From NORP23 sp050302475 (GTDB taxonomy: Bacteria > Pseudomonadota > Alphaproteobacteria > Rhodobacterales > Rhodobacteraceae), in contig JBNLBF010000001.1 in assembly GCA_050302475.1 (NCBI GenBank), positions 124,001 to 188,000 on the forward strand: a stretch of DNA of 64,000 nucleotides, written 5' to 3'. The position numbers and the translations under genes were made by a program. Positions within the stretch are counted from its first letter, which is position 1, and each line of letters opens with the position of its first letter. Below, in pieces: positions 7,690-16,426 of this stretch. Under the pieces are notes generated by a model. It saw only the letters and a list, made by a program, of their open reading frames with translations. It did no database searches and was not told where the DNA came from.

Positions 7690-9942
7690 TTATTCCGTAA
7701 ATCGATTGTCGCGCGGGAACCCACGAGGTGCCATTCGTCCGGCACCAGCGCGTTTACCGATCCAATCCTTAAGATCCGTTTCGGTGCGCGTCCGCCCGGC
7801 TGGATCACGCCAGCTAAGCCCCTCGGAGAGGGTGAACGTCCTCGCATCATTCAGACGGCCGTCCTTGTCACCGTATTTCTGCAGGCGAACACCTTTGCCC
7901 CGTGTCATTTCCGGTAGCTCGGAAATCGGGAAAATCAGCACTTTTCGGTTCAACCCGACACAGGCCACATGGTCACCTTCCGCCGGCTTGCACACGCGGG
8001 CTTTTGCTCCACCCTTAAGGTTCAGGACCTGCTTACCAGTCCGCGTTTGCGCAATAACCTCTTCTTCTAAAACAATAAATCCGTCTCCAGCATCCGATGC
8101 CAAAAGCAGTTTTCGTTTTGGTTCAACGATAAACAAACTGACAATATCCGCATCGTTTGGGATATCAACCATCAGTCTTATCGGTTCTCCCATTCCACGC
8201 CCACCAGGCAGCGAGGAACAGGGAATTGTGTAGAACCGACCGTTTTCCGCAAAAGCAATGAGTTTATCCGTTGTTTCGGCGTGGAAGACGAAACGGCCTT
8301 CATCCCCGTCTTTGAATTTCAGCTCTGACTCCAGATCGATATGCCCCTTCATCGCCCGGATCCAACCCATCGCCGAACAGACAACCGTAATCGGTTCCTT
8401 CTCGATCATAGCTTCGATTGGCACTTCTTCGATGTCGGGGGCATCGGCCAATTCTGTCCGTCTTGCGCCGCCTTCGGACTCTTTGCCAAACAGTTTACGA
8501 GTCTCCCGCAACTGTTCAGAAATCCGTTTCCATTGCAGTGAGTCATCCTGCAACAGATCGTCGATTTCGGCCCTCTCTATCTGCAGCGCGTCGAGTTCTC
8601 GGCGGAGCTCTATTTCCTCAAGTCTTCTGAGGGAGCGAAGGCGCATGTTCAATATGGCTTCGGCCTGTGTGTCCGACAGCTCGAACTCTGACATCATGAT
8701 CGGTTTGGGATCATCTTCGTTCCGGATAATCTCGATCACTCTGTCGAGGTTCAGGAACGCAATAATGTAACCTTCCAGCACCTCGAGGCGCGCATCAATT
8801 TTGCCAAGCCGAAAGCGCGAACGACGTAGCAATACCTCGCGCCGATGATCGATAAAGGCGCGCAACACGTCCTTCAGTGTCGAAACCTGAGGGGTGACAC
8901 CGTCAATCAACACATTCATATTTAAGGAGAATTTGACTTCCAGATCTGATTGTCTGAACAGGGTCTCCATCAGCACAGCTGGATCGACTGTCTTGGCACG
9001 TGGTTCCAGGATGAAGCGAACATCTTCGGCGGATTCGTCGCGTACATCCGTCAGGATAGGGATTTTTTTGGCGTTGATCAGCTCGGCAATTTTTTCAATC
9101 AGTTTAGATTTCTGTACCTGATAAGGAATTTCCGTGACCACGATCTGCCATTGCCCACGCCCCAGATCTTCGACTGACCAGCGCGCCCGCAGACGAAAGG
9201 ACCCGCGCCCGGTGCGATAAGCCTCAAGAATGTTTTCTCGCGGCTCAACGAGGATACCTCCAGTGGGGAAGTCCGGTCCGGGGACAAAATCCAGTAGAGT
9301 CTCATCACGCGCATTCGGGGCTTTGATCAGGTGTAGCGCGGCGTCACACAGCTCTCCGATATTGTGCGGAGGGATATTTGTCGCCATACCGACGGCAATC
9401 CCGCTCGACCCATTTGCCAGCAGGTTTGGGAACGTCGCCGGCAGAACAACAGGCTCTTGCAGAGTGCCGTCGTAATTGTCGCGAAAGTCAACGGCATCTT
9501 CGCTCAACCCTTCCATCAAAGCTTCCGCAGCTCTGGTGAGGCGCGCTTCGGTATAGCGTTCAGCCGCCGGATTGTCCCCGTCGATATTTCCGAAATTCCC
9601 TTGTCCATCAACCAGCGGATAGCGAACGTTGAAATCCTGCGCCAACCGTACCATTGCGTCATAAATCGCTTGATTTCCGTGTGGATGGTAATTGCCCATC
9701 ACGTCGCCCGAAATCTTAGCAGATTTTCGATACCCGCTGCTTGCTGACAATCGCAATTCCCGCATCGCAAACAGGATCCGTCGATGGACAGGTTTCAGTC
9801 CATCGCGTGCATCCGGAAGCGCCCGGTTCATGATTGTCGAAAGCGCGTAGGTCAGATATCGGTCACCCAAAGCCCGCTGAAGTGGTTCGACCAGCAAACC
9901 ATCTTCTTCGGGTATATCGGGTGTATCCGGTGTATCAGTCAT
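7690..9942 (-). CDS. parC: DNA topoisomerase IV subunit A
   Basis: A 750-residue type IIA topoisomerase subunit that cleaves and rejoins duplex DNA with ParE to decatenate daughter chromosomes. The catalytic tyrosine is Tyr130 in AAERYTEARL. The preceding SGDVMGNYHPHG segment is the quinolone-resistance region. A coiled-coil tower and a C-terminal beta-propeller-like domain follow. The C-terminal domain is short and lacks a GyrA box, which favours ParC over GyrA. An in-frame extension to 10044 has no family similarity; the ATG at 9942 (MTDTPDTPDIPEEDG) is chosen, although no strong ribosome-binding site is seen. Confidence 0.93.
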   Translation of the reverse strand: MTDTPDTPDIPEEDGLLVEPLQRALGDRYLTYALSTIMNRALPDARDGLKPVHRRILFAMRELRLSASSGYRKSAKISGDVMGNYHPHGNQAIYDAMVRLAQDFNVRYPLVDGQGNFGNIDGDNPAAERYTEARLTRAAEALMEGLSEDAVDFRDNYDGTLQEPVVLPATFPNLLANGSSGIAVGMATNIPPHNIGELCDAALHLIKAPNARDETLLDFVPGPDFPTGGILVEPRENILEAYRTGRGSFRLRARWSVEDLGRGQWQIVVTEIPYQVQKSKLIEKIAELINAKKIPILTDVRDESAEDVRFILEPRAKTVDPAVLMETLFRQSDLEVKFSLNMNVLIDGVTPQVSTLKDVLRAFIDHRREVLLRRSRFRLGKIDARLEVLEGYIIAFLNLDRVIEIIRNEDDPKPIMMSEFELSDTQAEAILNMRLRSLRRLEEIELRRELDALQIERAEIDDLLQDDSLQWKRISEQLRETRKLFGKESEGGARRTELADAPDIEEVPIEAMIEKEPITVVCSAMGWIRAMKGHIDLESELKFKDGDEGRFVFHAETTDKLIAFAENGRFYTIPCSSLPGGRGMGEPIRLMVDIPNDADIVSLFIVEPKRKLLLASDAGDGFIVLEEEVIAQTRTGKQVLNLKGGAKARVCKPAEGDHVACVGLNRKVLIFPISELPEMTRGKGVRLQKYGDKDGRLNDARTFTLSEGLSWRDPAGRTRTETDLKDWIGKRAGAGRMAPRGFPRDNRFTE

Positions 9943-10045
9943 AGATGTTGTGTATATTGAGCCGATTAGGTGGTCCAGCACGAAATGTATGGGGCTTGCT
10001 ATTGCATGGTTTCTGACGGCATCTTCATCCCTCAAAGGAGGCAAT

Positions 10046-10879
10046 ATGACACAAAGGTCGATATTGATTACCGGGTGTTCGTCCGGGATTGGTTATGATG
10101 CCGCGCATACACTCCAGAAGCGAGGTTGGCAGGTAGTTGCAACTTGCAGAAATCCTCAGGATTGCACCAGATTACAGGATGAAGGCCTATTCAGCATTCC
10201 TCTCGATTATCAGGATTCAGACAATATTAGGCGCGCTGCCGACGCGGCACTTGAATTTTCCGGGGGAAGAATGGATGCCGTCTTCAATAACGGCGCCTAC
10301 GCTATTCCCGGAGCCGTAGAAGACCTGTCCCGAAACGCATTACGCGACATTTTTGAGACAAATTTATTTGGACAAATCGAACTTTCTAACATGTTTCTTC
10401 CGATCATGCGCAAGCAGGGGCATGGACGTATCGTCAACAACTCATCGGTATTGGGATTTATTTCAACGCCATACAGAGGTGCCTACTGCGCAACGAAAGC
10501 CGCGCTTGAATCCTTAACCGATTCACAGCGAATGGAGCATCGCGATAGTCGGATAGAGTTTATACTTATCGAACCTGGGCCTATCCCGACGAAATTTCGG
10601 GATAATGCAGCACTTCAATTCGAAAAATGGATAGATTGGGAGTCATCCGATCGCAGAGAGTTTTATGAATCAGAGGTGAAACGACGTCTTTACGCGCAGC
10701 CAGCCGATCCGTCCCGCTTCGAATTGCCACCCTCCGCTGTCACGGAAAAACTGATACATGCGCTTGAATCTCCGCGCCCGAAGCCAAGATACATGGTAAC
10801 AAAGGCAACATACGGGGCAAATATCTTTAAACGTTTCCTGCCAACCCGTTGGCTCGACGTGATTTTGTCAAAGCAATAG
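10046..10879 (+). CDS. Short-chain dehydrogenase/reductase
   Basis: A 277-residue Rossmann-fold oxidoreductase. The cofactor loop TGCSSGIG is near residue 10, NNGA follows in the middle, and the active site comprises a Ser in NNSSVLG and the YCATK motif (Tyr and Lys). NAD(P)-dependent oxidation or reduction of an alcohol or ketone is expected; the substrate is unknown. The start is fixed by AAAGGAGG four bases before the ATG at 10046 rather than the upstream in-frame ATG at 9950. It is divergent from parC and followed after nine bases by a small membrane protein gene. Confidence 0.88.
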   Translation: MTQRSILITGCSSGIGYDAAHTLQKRGWQVVATCRNPQDCTRLQDEGLFSIPLDYQDSDNIRRAADAALEFSGGRMDAVFNNGAYAIPGAVEDLSRNALRDIFETNLFGQIELSNMFLPIMRKQGHGRIVNNSSVLGFISTPYRGAYCATKAALESLTDSQRMEHRDSRIEFILIEPGPIPTKFRDNAALQFEKWIDWESSDRREFYESEVKRRLYAQPADPSRFELPPSAVTEKLIHALESPRPKPRYMVTKATYGANIFKRFLPTRWLDVILSKQ

Positions 10880-10888
10880 GAGGCCGAA

Positions 10889-11092
10889 ATGTGGTCTGAC
10901 CCTCTGTTTATTCTGGTTGTGATCGCCTGTCTGGCGGTTCTAGGCGTACTCACTTTCGGATTGATCGGGTTCACCCGTGGTGGCGAATGGAACCGGAAAA
11001 ACGCTAACAAGGTTATGCGATGGCGTATTGGGCTTCAGGCCGTCGCCATCATTTTCATCCTGATCTTCATATTCTTCCGCGGTGGGTCATGA
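10889..11092 (+). CDS. Small twin-transmembrane protein (HIG1-domain-like)
   Basis: A 67-residue protein with two membrane helices (roughly residues 7-28 and 46-64) joined by a basic, Asn-rich loop (GGEWNRKNANKVMRWRIG). This pattern matches the twin-transmembrane, HIG1-like small proteins common in Rhodobacteraceae and recalls HIG1 proteins associated with respiratory complexes in mitochondria. Its function in bacteria is not established. It sits between the SDR gene and the adenosyltransferase gene and overlaps the latter by four bases (ATGA). Confidence 0.8.
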   Translation: MWSDPLFILVVIACLAVLGVLTFGLIGFTRGGEWNRKNANKVMRWRIGLQAVAIIFILIFIFFRGGS

Positions 11093-11661
11093 TGGTAACC
11101 CTTAGTAAAATATATACAAAAACCGGAGATGGTGGGGAAACCGCGCTGGGGGACGGCTCTCGCGTTCGAAAGGATTCCCTTCGCGTAGAGACTTATGGAA
11201 CCGTAGATGAGCTTAACGCCTTCGTCGGCTTAGCCTGCACCAATGCATCGGGAAATCTCGTCAAGCAATTGAACCTGATTCAAAACGATTTGTTCGATCT
11301 GGGTGCGGATTTGTGCACGCCATCTGGGAATGATGAAAATCTGGGTTATGAACCTTTGCGGATGGTCGACTCGCAAATCAGCAGATTGGAAGCCGAAATT
11401 GATCACATGAATGCTTCGCTTTCGACCTTAAAAAGTTTCGTGCTGCCAGGAGGATCCGCACTATCGGCGCAACTGCATATATGCCGGACTGTCTGTCGAC
11501 GCGCCGAAAGGTATGGCGTTGAACTATCTAATCTTGAAGAAATAAATACCAATACAGTCAAATACTTAAATAGACTATCTGATTGGTTTTTCGTTGCTGC
11601 TCGCTTTGCAAATCTTGAAGACGCCGGTGACGTTTTGTGGGTCCCCGGCGCCAACAGATAA
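11089..11661 (+). CDS. Cob(I)alamin adenosyltransferase, PduO type
   Basis: About 190 residues. The N-terminal KIYTKTGDGGETALGDGSR and ETYGTVDELNAFVGLA motifs bind ATP in the PduO-type trimeric family, which transfers the adenosyl group to cob(I)alamin to form coenzyme B12. The C-terminal part, with CRRAER and LNRLSDWFFVAAR, completes the active site. The start is ATG at 11089 (or the adjacent ATG at 11092), overlapping the stop of the small membrane protein gene. It supplies adenosylcobalamin for enzymes encoded elsewhere. Confidence 0.9.
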   Translation: MMVTLSKIYTKTGDGGETALGDGSRVRKDSLRVETYGTVDELNAFVGLACTNASGNLVKQLNLIQNDLFDLGADLCTPSGNDENLGYEPLRMVDSQISRLEAEIDHMNASLSTLKSFVLPGGSALSAQLHICRTVCRRAERYGVELSNLEEINTNTVKYLNRLSDWFFVAARFANLEDAGDVLWVPGANR

Positions 11662-13143
11662 CTATAATCCGCTCAGAACAGCTTCCGCTAAGACTGCTTC
11701 GCCAGCGGCATTAAGGTGCGTATCAGTCGCACCTAGATGCCAGGCTGCCCAGTCTCCCTGCGTTACCTCGCCATCCAGAATCACCTGTCTCATATAGTCA
11801 TAGGTATCGATATACGGGACGCTTTCCGCGGTTGCTGCGGCTTGTTGCGCAAGACGACATGCCGCGCGCAAAGGTTGCTCGGACGATGTCGTGTCACCGC
11901 CGGAAGCAAAGTTCAGGTAGTGCGATCCAATAACCGAGATATTGGAAACGCCGGCAGCTTTGGCTGCCTGTATCCAAGCAGCAATATTCTTCTCAGTATC
12001 AATGCTGACAATATCCCCTGAAACAGGAATCGTTGAAAGTGCGGAAGAAAGCGTAACAAGATCAGCTGCAATCGCCGTGATCTGACGCGACTCGCCATTT
12101 ACACTGATCCATCCCCCGATGGCATGATTACTTATCTCTGCAACGGCAAAGCTGTCAGCCGTCGGTGCAGGTGTCGCCAATACAATTGTATCCGTGTCGT
12201 TTGACCCCGCATAGATCGTCGCAACATCGGGAACACCCGACGCAAATGTGTTTCCAGCCTGCGCCAGCATTTCCGAGGAGCTTTCGCCGGAACCGCCTTC
12301 ATTGCGAGAGACCCATCCATTGGCACCACTCACAATTGCCGGATAGAACTGGGACTCCGTAAGACCTGACGAAATATTCAGCGTATGGCTGTCTCCTTCG
12401 GCAAGATAGAGGTCTGGATAGGGGGTCAAACCCAAGCGTTTCTCGATCGGGATGTCTTCACAGATAACGGCGATCTCCGCCAGATAACCATCAAGAACCC
12501 GAAAGACCTGATCGGGATAGGACCCAATGCCGACAAAAGCAGGCGTAGCGGCGGCAATTTGGTGTAATTGGTCATTTGTTTGAATGCCATCGTCATCCAC
12601 CCAGCTACGCCCAAATGCATCGGCGCCCAGTAGCATTTGATATGGCGTGTCAGCGGCCAGAGCCAACGCCGAGGTCTCGGTATCCGCTGAACTTCCGTCT
12701 GCGGTTACCCAACGGAATCCCGCGCCGGAGGTTGTGTATACCGCGAACCTGTCATTCCCGACATTGTCGATCATAAACAAATAGCGCTGATCTCCGCTGT
12801 CAGCGTTGTTCAACGTAAATTTCGCAAATACGTGGATCGCTGAAGGATCATACGGAAATGACGTCGTCGGAAATGCGAGAGAGAAATCCCGGGTCGCCGA
12901 GAGGTTTACCCCTTTCACAGGATCAATATCCCAGGAATCTGCGCCGCGTTTTGTCAGGTTCGTTGATGCTGCGCCGTCATATTGATTGACCGGCGTAGAC
13001 GCATCATTCACGACCATCCGGTCCTGTAGGAAGTCCACAGCAAAGCCGTTTCTCGACCCAAGGACGTCAAATATATCCTGCGCAGGTGCGCCACCTGCAT
13101 ACGCAGACCAGCTACCCAAGCCAAGCTTCAGGGCAATCTGCAT
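11662..13143 (-). CDS. ghsB: GTA head-spike protein (GhsB-like) with LamG-like and SGNH hydrolase domains
   Basis: A 493-residue protein without a signal peptide. Residues 1-230 resemble a virion protein with a LamG/concanavalin-like jelly roll. From about 245 an SGNH hydrolase domain begins: block I is GDSH at 250-253 (Ser252), block III is GSND at 313-316, and the Asp/His element is DTHLN at 474-478. A beta-rich segment at about 322-382 interrupts the hydrolase between block III and the C-terminal half. The gene lies four bases after a small gene strongly resembling the GTA spike-base protein Rcc01079 of Rhodobacter capsulatus. That arrangement matches ghsA-ghsB, whose products form GTA head spikes that bind capsular polysaccharide. 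I infer a receptor-binding and possibly deacetylating spike. A small prophage remnant is the alternative. Confidence 0.75.
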   Translation of the reverse strand: MQIALKLGLGSWSAYAGGAPAQDIFDVLGSRNGFAVDFLQDRMVVNDASTPVNQYDGAASTNLTKRGADSWDIDPVKGVNLSATRDFSLAFPTTSFPYDPSAIHVFAKFTLNNADSGDQRYLFMIDNVGNDRFAVYTTSGAGFRWVTADGSSADTETSALALAADTPYQMLLGADAFGRSWVDDDGIQTNDQLHQIAAATPAFVGIGSYPDQVFRVLDGYLAEIAVICEDIPIEKRLGLTPYPDLYLAEGDSHTLNISSGLTESQFYPAIVSGANGWVSRNEGGSGESSSEMLAQAGNTFASGVPDVATIYAGSNDTDTIVLATPAPTADSFAVAEISNHAIGGWISVNGESRQITAIAADLVTLSSALSTIPVSGDIVSIDTEKNIAAWIQAAKAAGVSNISVIGSHYLNFASGGDTTSSEQPLRAACRLAQQAAATAESVPYIDTYDYMRQVILDGEVTQGDWAAWHLGATDTHLNAAGEAVLAEAVLSGL

Positions 13144-13147
13144 ACCA

Positions 13148-13414
13148 TCACCACAACGCTACAATGTCGGAAGCAGTCGTACCTGTCGCCAGCACGCGAT
13201 CAACGCGGATCGGAAGCACGCCGATCGGCACAGATTTGAAAATAACAGGTGTGGCTTCCCCGGCCATATGTACGGCAACATCACCACTAACGCCGACATA
13301 AAGGGAGCGGCAGGTAAAGCCCATATCGGTGGAATCATTTGGAGTTACTTCGGCAGCATCACGTGCCGGGGATTCCAATCCTCCTACCATGTTCTTGTAA
13401 CTATCAATCGCCAT
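13148..13414 (-). CDS. ghsA: GTA spike base protein (GhsA-like, RCAP_rcc01079 family)
   Basis: An 88-residue protein beginning MAIDSYKNMVGGLESPARDA, with CRSLYVGVSGDVAVHMAGE and a C-terminal RVLATGTTASDIVALW. From memory of the family this matches the Rcc01079 spike-base proteins, which sit at capsid vertices of the Rhodobacter GTA and anchor the fibre-like GhsB. A longer reading frame to 13441 exists, but AAAGGA eight bases before the ATG at 13414 decides the start. The main GTA structural cluster is not in the window, which agrees with the known scattering of GTA genes. It is the first gene of a two-gene unit. Confidence 0.82.
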   Translation of the reverse strand: MAIDSYKNMVGGLESPARDAAEVTPNDSTDMGFTCRSLYVGVSGDVAVHMAGEATPVIFKSVPIGVLPIRVDRVLATGTTASDIVALW

Positions 13415-13718
13415 CGCATGAATCCTTTCATTCTTCGACACGGGTCGAATGCATTGCGGTTTCTCTGTTGGGAAATTCGGGTATCGGCGTGTTTCGCCAC
13501 CGATCAGTCGCTAAAGCTATACAATTTATGTAAATATTTTCTTAACTGCCTCAAGCTGGCGTGGCAGATCGCAATTTTGCACGGGTTAACCCGATGTTAT
13601 ACTTGCGCTCCGCTGTCGTCGCTGATTGAATTTCTCGGTCATTAAATGTACGGGAAACACCGTAAAGCGAAATGGGCCTCGAGTAGATTTGGGGCCGACA
13701 AATCAAGGAGAAAGCTCC
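13415..13718. other. Divergent intergenic region between ghsA-like and etfB genes
   Basis: This 304-base stretch has no convincing gene. It must hold promoters for the minus-strand spike genes and for plus-strand etfBA. An AT-rich patch at about 13510-13555 (ACAATTTATGTAAATATTTT) could serve the spike genes. A perfect palindrome and a possible promoter for etfBA lie at 13576-13603 and are listed separately. Ribosome-binding sites flank it: AAAGGA before ghsA and AAGGAG before etfB. Confidence 0.6.
13576..13603 (+). promoter_or_regulatory. Candidate etfBA promoter with embedded palindrome
   Basis: The perfect 12-bp palindrome CGGGTTAACCCG (13582-13593) lies between a TTTTGC/TTGCAC-like -35 element and a TATACT -10 element (13598-13603), about 115 bases before the etfB start. 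An operator in a promoter spacer would suit a dimeric repressor or activator. The regulator is unknown and the -35 match is weak. Confidence 0.4.
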
Positions 13719-14480
13719 ATGAAAGTGTTGGTGCCGGTAAAACGGGTGATCGACTACAACGTCAAAGCGCGGGTCAAAGCCGATGGCAGCGGTGTAGATC
13801 TGGCTAACATCAAAATGTCGATGAACCCGTTTGACGAAATTGCTCTCGAAGAGGCAATTCGCTTGAAGGAAGCTGGGAAAGTCGAAGAAGTCGTGGCGGT
13901 TTCAATTGGCGTGAAACAATCACAGGAAACGCTGCGCACCGCTCTCGCCATGGGCGCGGATCGCGCAATTCTTGTTGTTGCCAGTGACGATGTTCATACA
14001 GACATTGAACCGCTCGCGGTCGCGAAAATTCTGAAAGCCATCGTCGAAGCAGAGGGGCCTGAGCTCGTGATCGCCGGTAAGCAGGCGATTGACAACGACA
14101 TGAATGCGACGGGGCAGATGCTCTCTGCGCTGCTGGGCTGGTCGCAGGCTACTTTCGCATCGGAATTGACCTTGGAAGGTGATACGGCAAAAGTCACCCG
14201 CGAAGTTGACGGCGGCCTGCAATCAATCGAAGTGAAACTGCCTGCAATTGTGACCGTTGACCTTCGTCTCAACGAACCTCGCTATGCTAGCTTGCCGAAC
14301 ATCATGAAGGCCAAGAAAAAACCCTTGGATGAAAAATCCGCTGCGGATTTTGGCGTTGATGTTAGTCCAAGGCTGGAAATCGTTGAAACCAACGAACCCC
14401 CGCAAAGGTCTGCTGGCGTTCGGGTCGGATCGGTCGACGAATTGGTAAGCAAACTCAAAGACGAAGCTGGAGTGATCTGA
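13719..14480 (+). CDS. etfB: Electron transfer flavoprotein beta subunit
   Basis: A 253-residue subunit starting MKVLVPVKRVIDYNVKARVK, with the family signature VDLRLNEPRYASLPNIMKAK around residues 184-203. With EtfA it forms the FAD- and AMP-containing ETF that accepts electrons from acyl-CoA dehydrogenases and passes them to ETF-ubiquinone oxidoreductase, which is encoded in this window at 31143-32798. AAGGAG eight bases upstream selects the ATG at 13719 over an in-frame start at 13626. The stop overlaps the etfA start (TGATG). Confidence 0.95.
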   Translation: MKVLVPVKRVIDYNVKARVKADGSGVDLANIKMSMNPFDEIALEEAIRLKEAGKVEEVVAVSIGVKQSQETLRTALAMGADRAILVVASDDVHTDIEPLAVAKILKAIVEAEGPELVIAGKQAIDNDMNATGQMLSALLGWSQATFASELTLEGDTAKVTREVDGGLQSIEVKLPAIVTVDLRLNEPRYASLPNIMKAKKKPLDEKSAADFGVDVSPRLEIVETNEPPQRSAGVRVGSVDELVSKLKDEAGVI

Positions 14481-15406
14481 TGTCCGTATTACTTGTCGCC
14501 GAAATCACCGGGGGAGAGATTTCCCTCGATCAGACCGCCAAAACCGTTACCGCTGTGAAATCGCTTGGTGATGTTACCGTACTTTGTGCCGCCGCCGATG
14601 CCGGGGACGCGGCCGGACAAGCCGCCAAAATTGATGGCGTTTCAAATGTGATCGCCGTCAGTGATCCTATTTACGCTCATGGCCTGAGTGAACCTCTGGC
14701 GGCGCTGATAGTCGGCATGGCCGACGGGTTTTCGCATATCGTTGCCCCTGCGACCGCCTCTGGTAAAAATGTGTTACCGAGAGTCGCGGCACTTCTTGAT
14801 GTTATGATTATTTCTGATGTTATCGAGGTCATTGACGCGAACAGCTTCAAGCGTCCGATATATGCCGGAAACGCAATTCAGACTGTGAAATCAAATGACG
14901 AAAAGCTGGTATTCAGTGTTCGAACCTCTGGTTACGAGGCAAGCCCAACGACCGGTGCGGCAAGTGTGGAAAACGGTTCTGCTGCGGAAAATCCCAATTT
15001 GTCAGAATGGATTGAAGACAAGCTCCAGGAATCGGATCGCCCCGAACTCACGTCGGCAAAAATTGTTGTCTCCGGAGGTCGTGGAGTCGGATCCGAGGAG
15101 AACTTCAATCTGATCGAAGCCCTGGCTGACAAGCTTGGCGCTGCTGTCGGTGCCTCCCGTGCTGCGGTAGATTCCGGTTACGCGCCAAATGATTGGCAGG
15201 TTGGTCAAACCGGCAAAGTGGTTGCCCCTGACCTCTATATTGCTATCGGAATTTCCGGAGCTATTCAGCACCTCGCCGGAATGAAAGATTCAAAAATCAT
15301 CCTCGCCATCAATAGCGATGAAGAAGCGCCGATTTTTCAGGTCGCAGATTATGGTCTGGTGGCTGATCTGTTTGAGGCCGTTCCGGAATTGACCGCGAAA
15401 CTGTGA
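14480..15406 (+). CDS. etfA: Electron transfer flavoprotein alpha subunit
   Basis: A 308-residue FAD-binding subunit. The C-terminal domain carries SGGRGVGSEENF, GASRAAVDSGY, QVGQTGKVVAPDLYIAIGIS and the closing NSDEEAPIFQVADYGLVADL, all classic EtfA FAD-binding segments. It overlaps etfB by one base and ends at a strong stem-loop. It works with EtfB in the cytoplasm to carry electrons from beta-oxidation and amino-acid breakdown to the quinone pool. Confidence 0.95.
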   Translation: MSVLLVAEITGGEISLDQTAKTVTAVKSLGDVTVLCAAADAGDAAGQAAKIDGVSNVIAVSDPIYAHGLSEPLAALIVGMADGFSHIVAPATASGKNVLPRVAALLDVMIISDVIEVIDANSFKRPIYAGNAIQTVKSNDEKLVFSVRTSGYEASPTTGAASVENGSAAENPNLSEWIEDKLQESDRPELTSAKIVVSGGRGVGSEENFNLIEALADKLGAAVGASRAAVDSGYAPNDWQVGQTGKVVAPDLYIAIGISGAIQHLAGMKDSKIILAINSDEEAPIFQVADYGLVADLFEAVPELTAKL

Positions 15407-15409
15407 AGG

Positions 15410-15433
15410 CTGGCTCGCCATTGGGCGAGCCAG
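15410..15433 (+). terminator. Terminator after etfBA
   Basis: A perfect 10-bp stem (CTGGCTCGCC with GGCGAGCCAG) with a four-base loop lies four bases after the etfA stop and is followed by TATTTAT. It also separates etfA from the convergent DUF6473-like gene. Confidence 0.8.
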
Positions 15434-15436
15434 TAT

Positions 15437-16255
15437 TTATGCCACGGCCTTATTGTCCGAATTCAACAGATCTTGCAGGCAAGGTGTGACTTCTTGAGCA
15501 ACTTTCTCGTGAACGGATCTGGTCATCCAACTGGTTTCTTTCGAACTTCCCCCAAACAACAGGTCTTTGCCTGTCTTTTTGGGAATGTTGATTTTCAGAA
15601 CCTGTTCAACTTTATCCTGCAAAATGGCGACCATATCTTCTGTGACCAGTTGACTGGAGTCATCAATATCTGCCGGCACAAGCCACAGCAGCATTGTGCG
15701 GGTCTCAATTTCTTCCAGCAGTTCCAGCATCCTGGCGATCCACGCCGCTTTTAACTCTGCCTCCACAACCTTGAAGGCTTTGGGATCAACATTGCGCAGT
15801 TTTCGGATCATTGCCGAAACATATCGGAAATGGCTGAAATCAACCTGCGGGAACAGCGATTTCAACGCTTCGGATACGCCGCGCAGTCTTTGGTTCCGGC
15901 GCGGATATACAGAATACATCCTGTTGGACAATGGCACAGCATCCATCACCTGCACGACGCAAACGTCTGCGTTGGAGCATCCTTCCAGCAGAACCGGATC
16001 TTTCAGAAAAAAGCCGGGACCGGCCCCGGGCGTGCCCCAATTGACGCATGTCTGGCGGAGTTTTTTCTGAACGAGCTTCGGATATGGATTTGCAACAAAT
16101 TTGCCAAATGGCTCCGACCCGCCGATAAAGGCAACATATGGCGCCCGCAAACTCGGTTTAGGACCGCGAAAAATCTGTTGGCTTCTTCCAAATCGATACA
16201 ATTCAACCTCTCCTGCTTCTTTCAGCGCGATGCCATAACCCATTGCAAACCCCAT
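15437..16255 (-). CDS. DUF6473-like conserved protein
   Basis: A 272-residue cytoplasmic protein with no signal peptide. It has a YVAFIGGSEPFGKFVANPYPKL block, then NWGTPGAGPGFFLKDPVLL and a C-terminal KTGKDLLFGGSSKETSWMTR block. I recognise this pattern as a Rhodobacteraceae family annotated DUF6473; its role is unknown. The GGSE and NWG elements recall sugar-sulfotransferase-associated or SGNH-like folds, but I would not assign chemistry. The start may be 16255 or the in-frame ATG at 16243. It is convergent with etfA and lies downstream of accA on the same strand, 170 bases away. Confidence 0.6.
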   Translation of the reverse strand: MGFAMGYGIALKEAGEVELYRFGRSQQIFRGPKPSLRAPYVAFIGGSEPFGKFVANPYPKLVQKKLRQTCVNWGTPGAGPGFFLKDPVLLEGCSNADVCVVQVMDAVPLSNRMYSVYPRRNQRLRGVSEALKSLFPQVDFSHFRYVSAMIRKLRNVDPKAFKVVEAELKAAWIARMLELLEEIETRTMLLWLVPADIDDSSQLVTEDMVAILQDKVEQVLKINIPKKTGKDLLFGGSSKETSWMTRSVHEKVAQEVTPCLQDLLNSDNKAVA

Positions 16256-16426
16256 TTAACAACTCGTGATGGGGTAACGTGCTATTGCCGCGGTTAAAGA
16301 GAGATTAAATTAACCATGGGAGGGATATCGCGAGAGGATTGCACGCGGAATAAAAATATCAGATGTTTCAATATTTTATATGAAACAACAAATAATTTGC
16401 GTCAATTTTTCAGCAAACTCGGGGGC

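Noticed and set aside
11020..11661. Longer adenosyltransferase starting at 11020
   Set aside because: The first 23 residues read through the membrane-protein gene in another frame; the ATGA overlap at 11089 is the better start.
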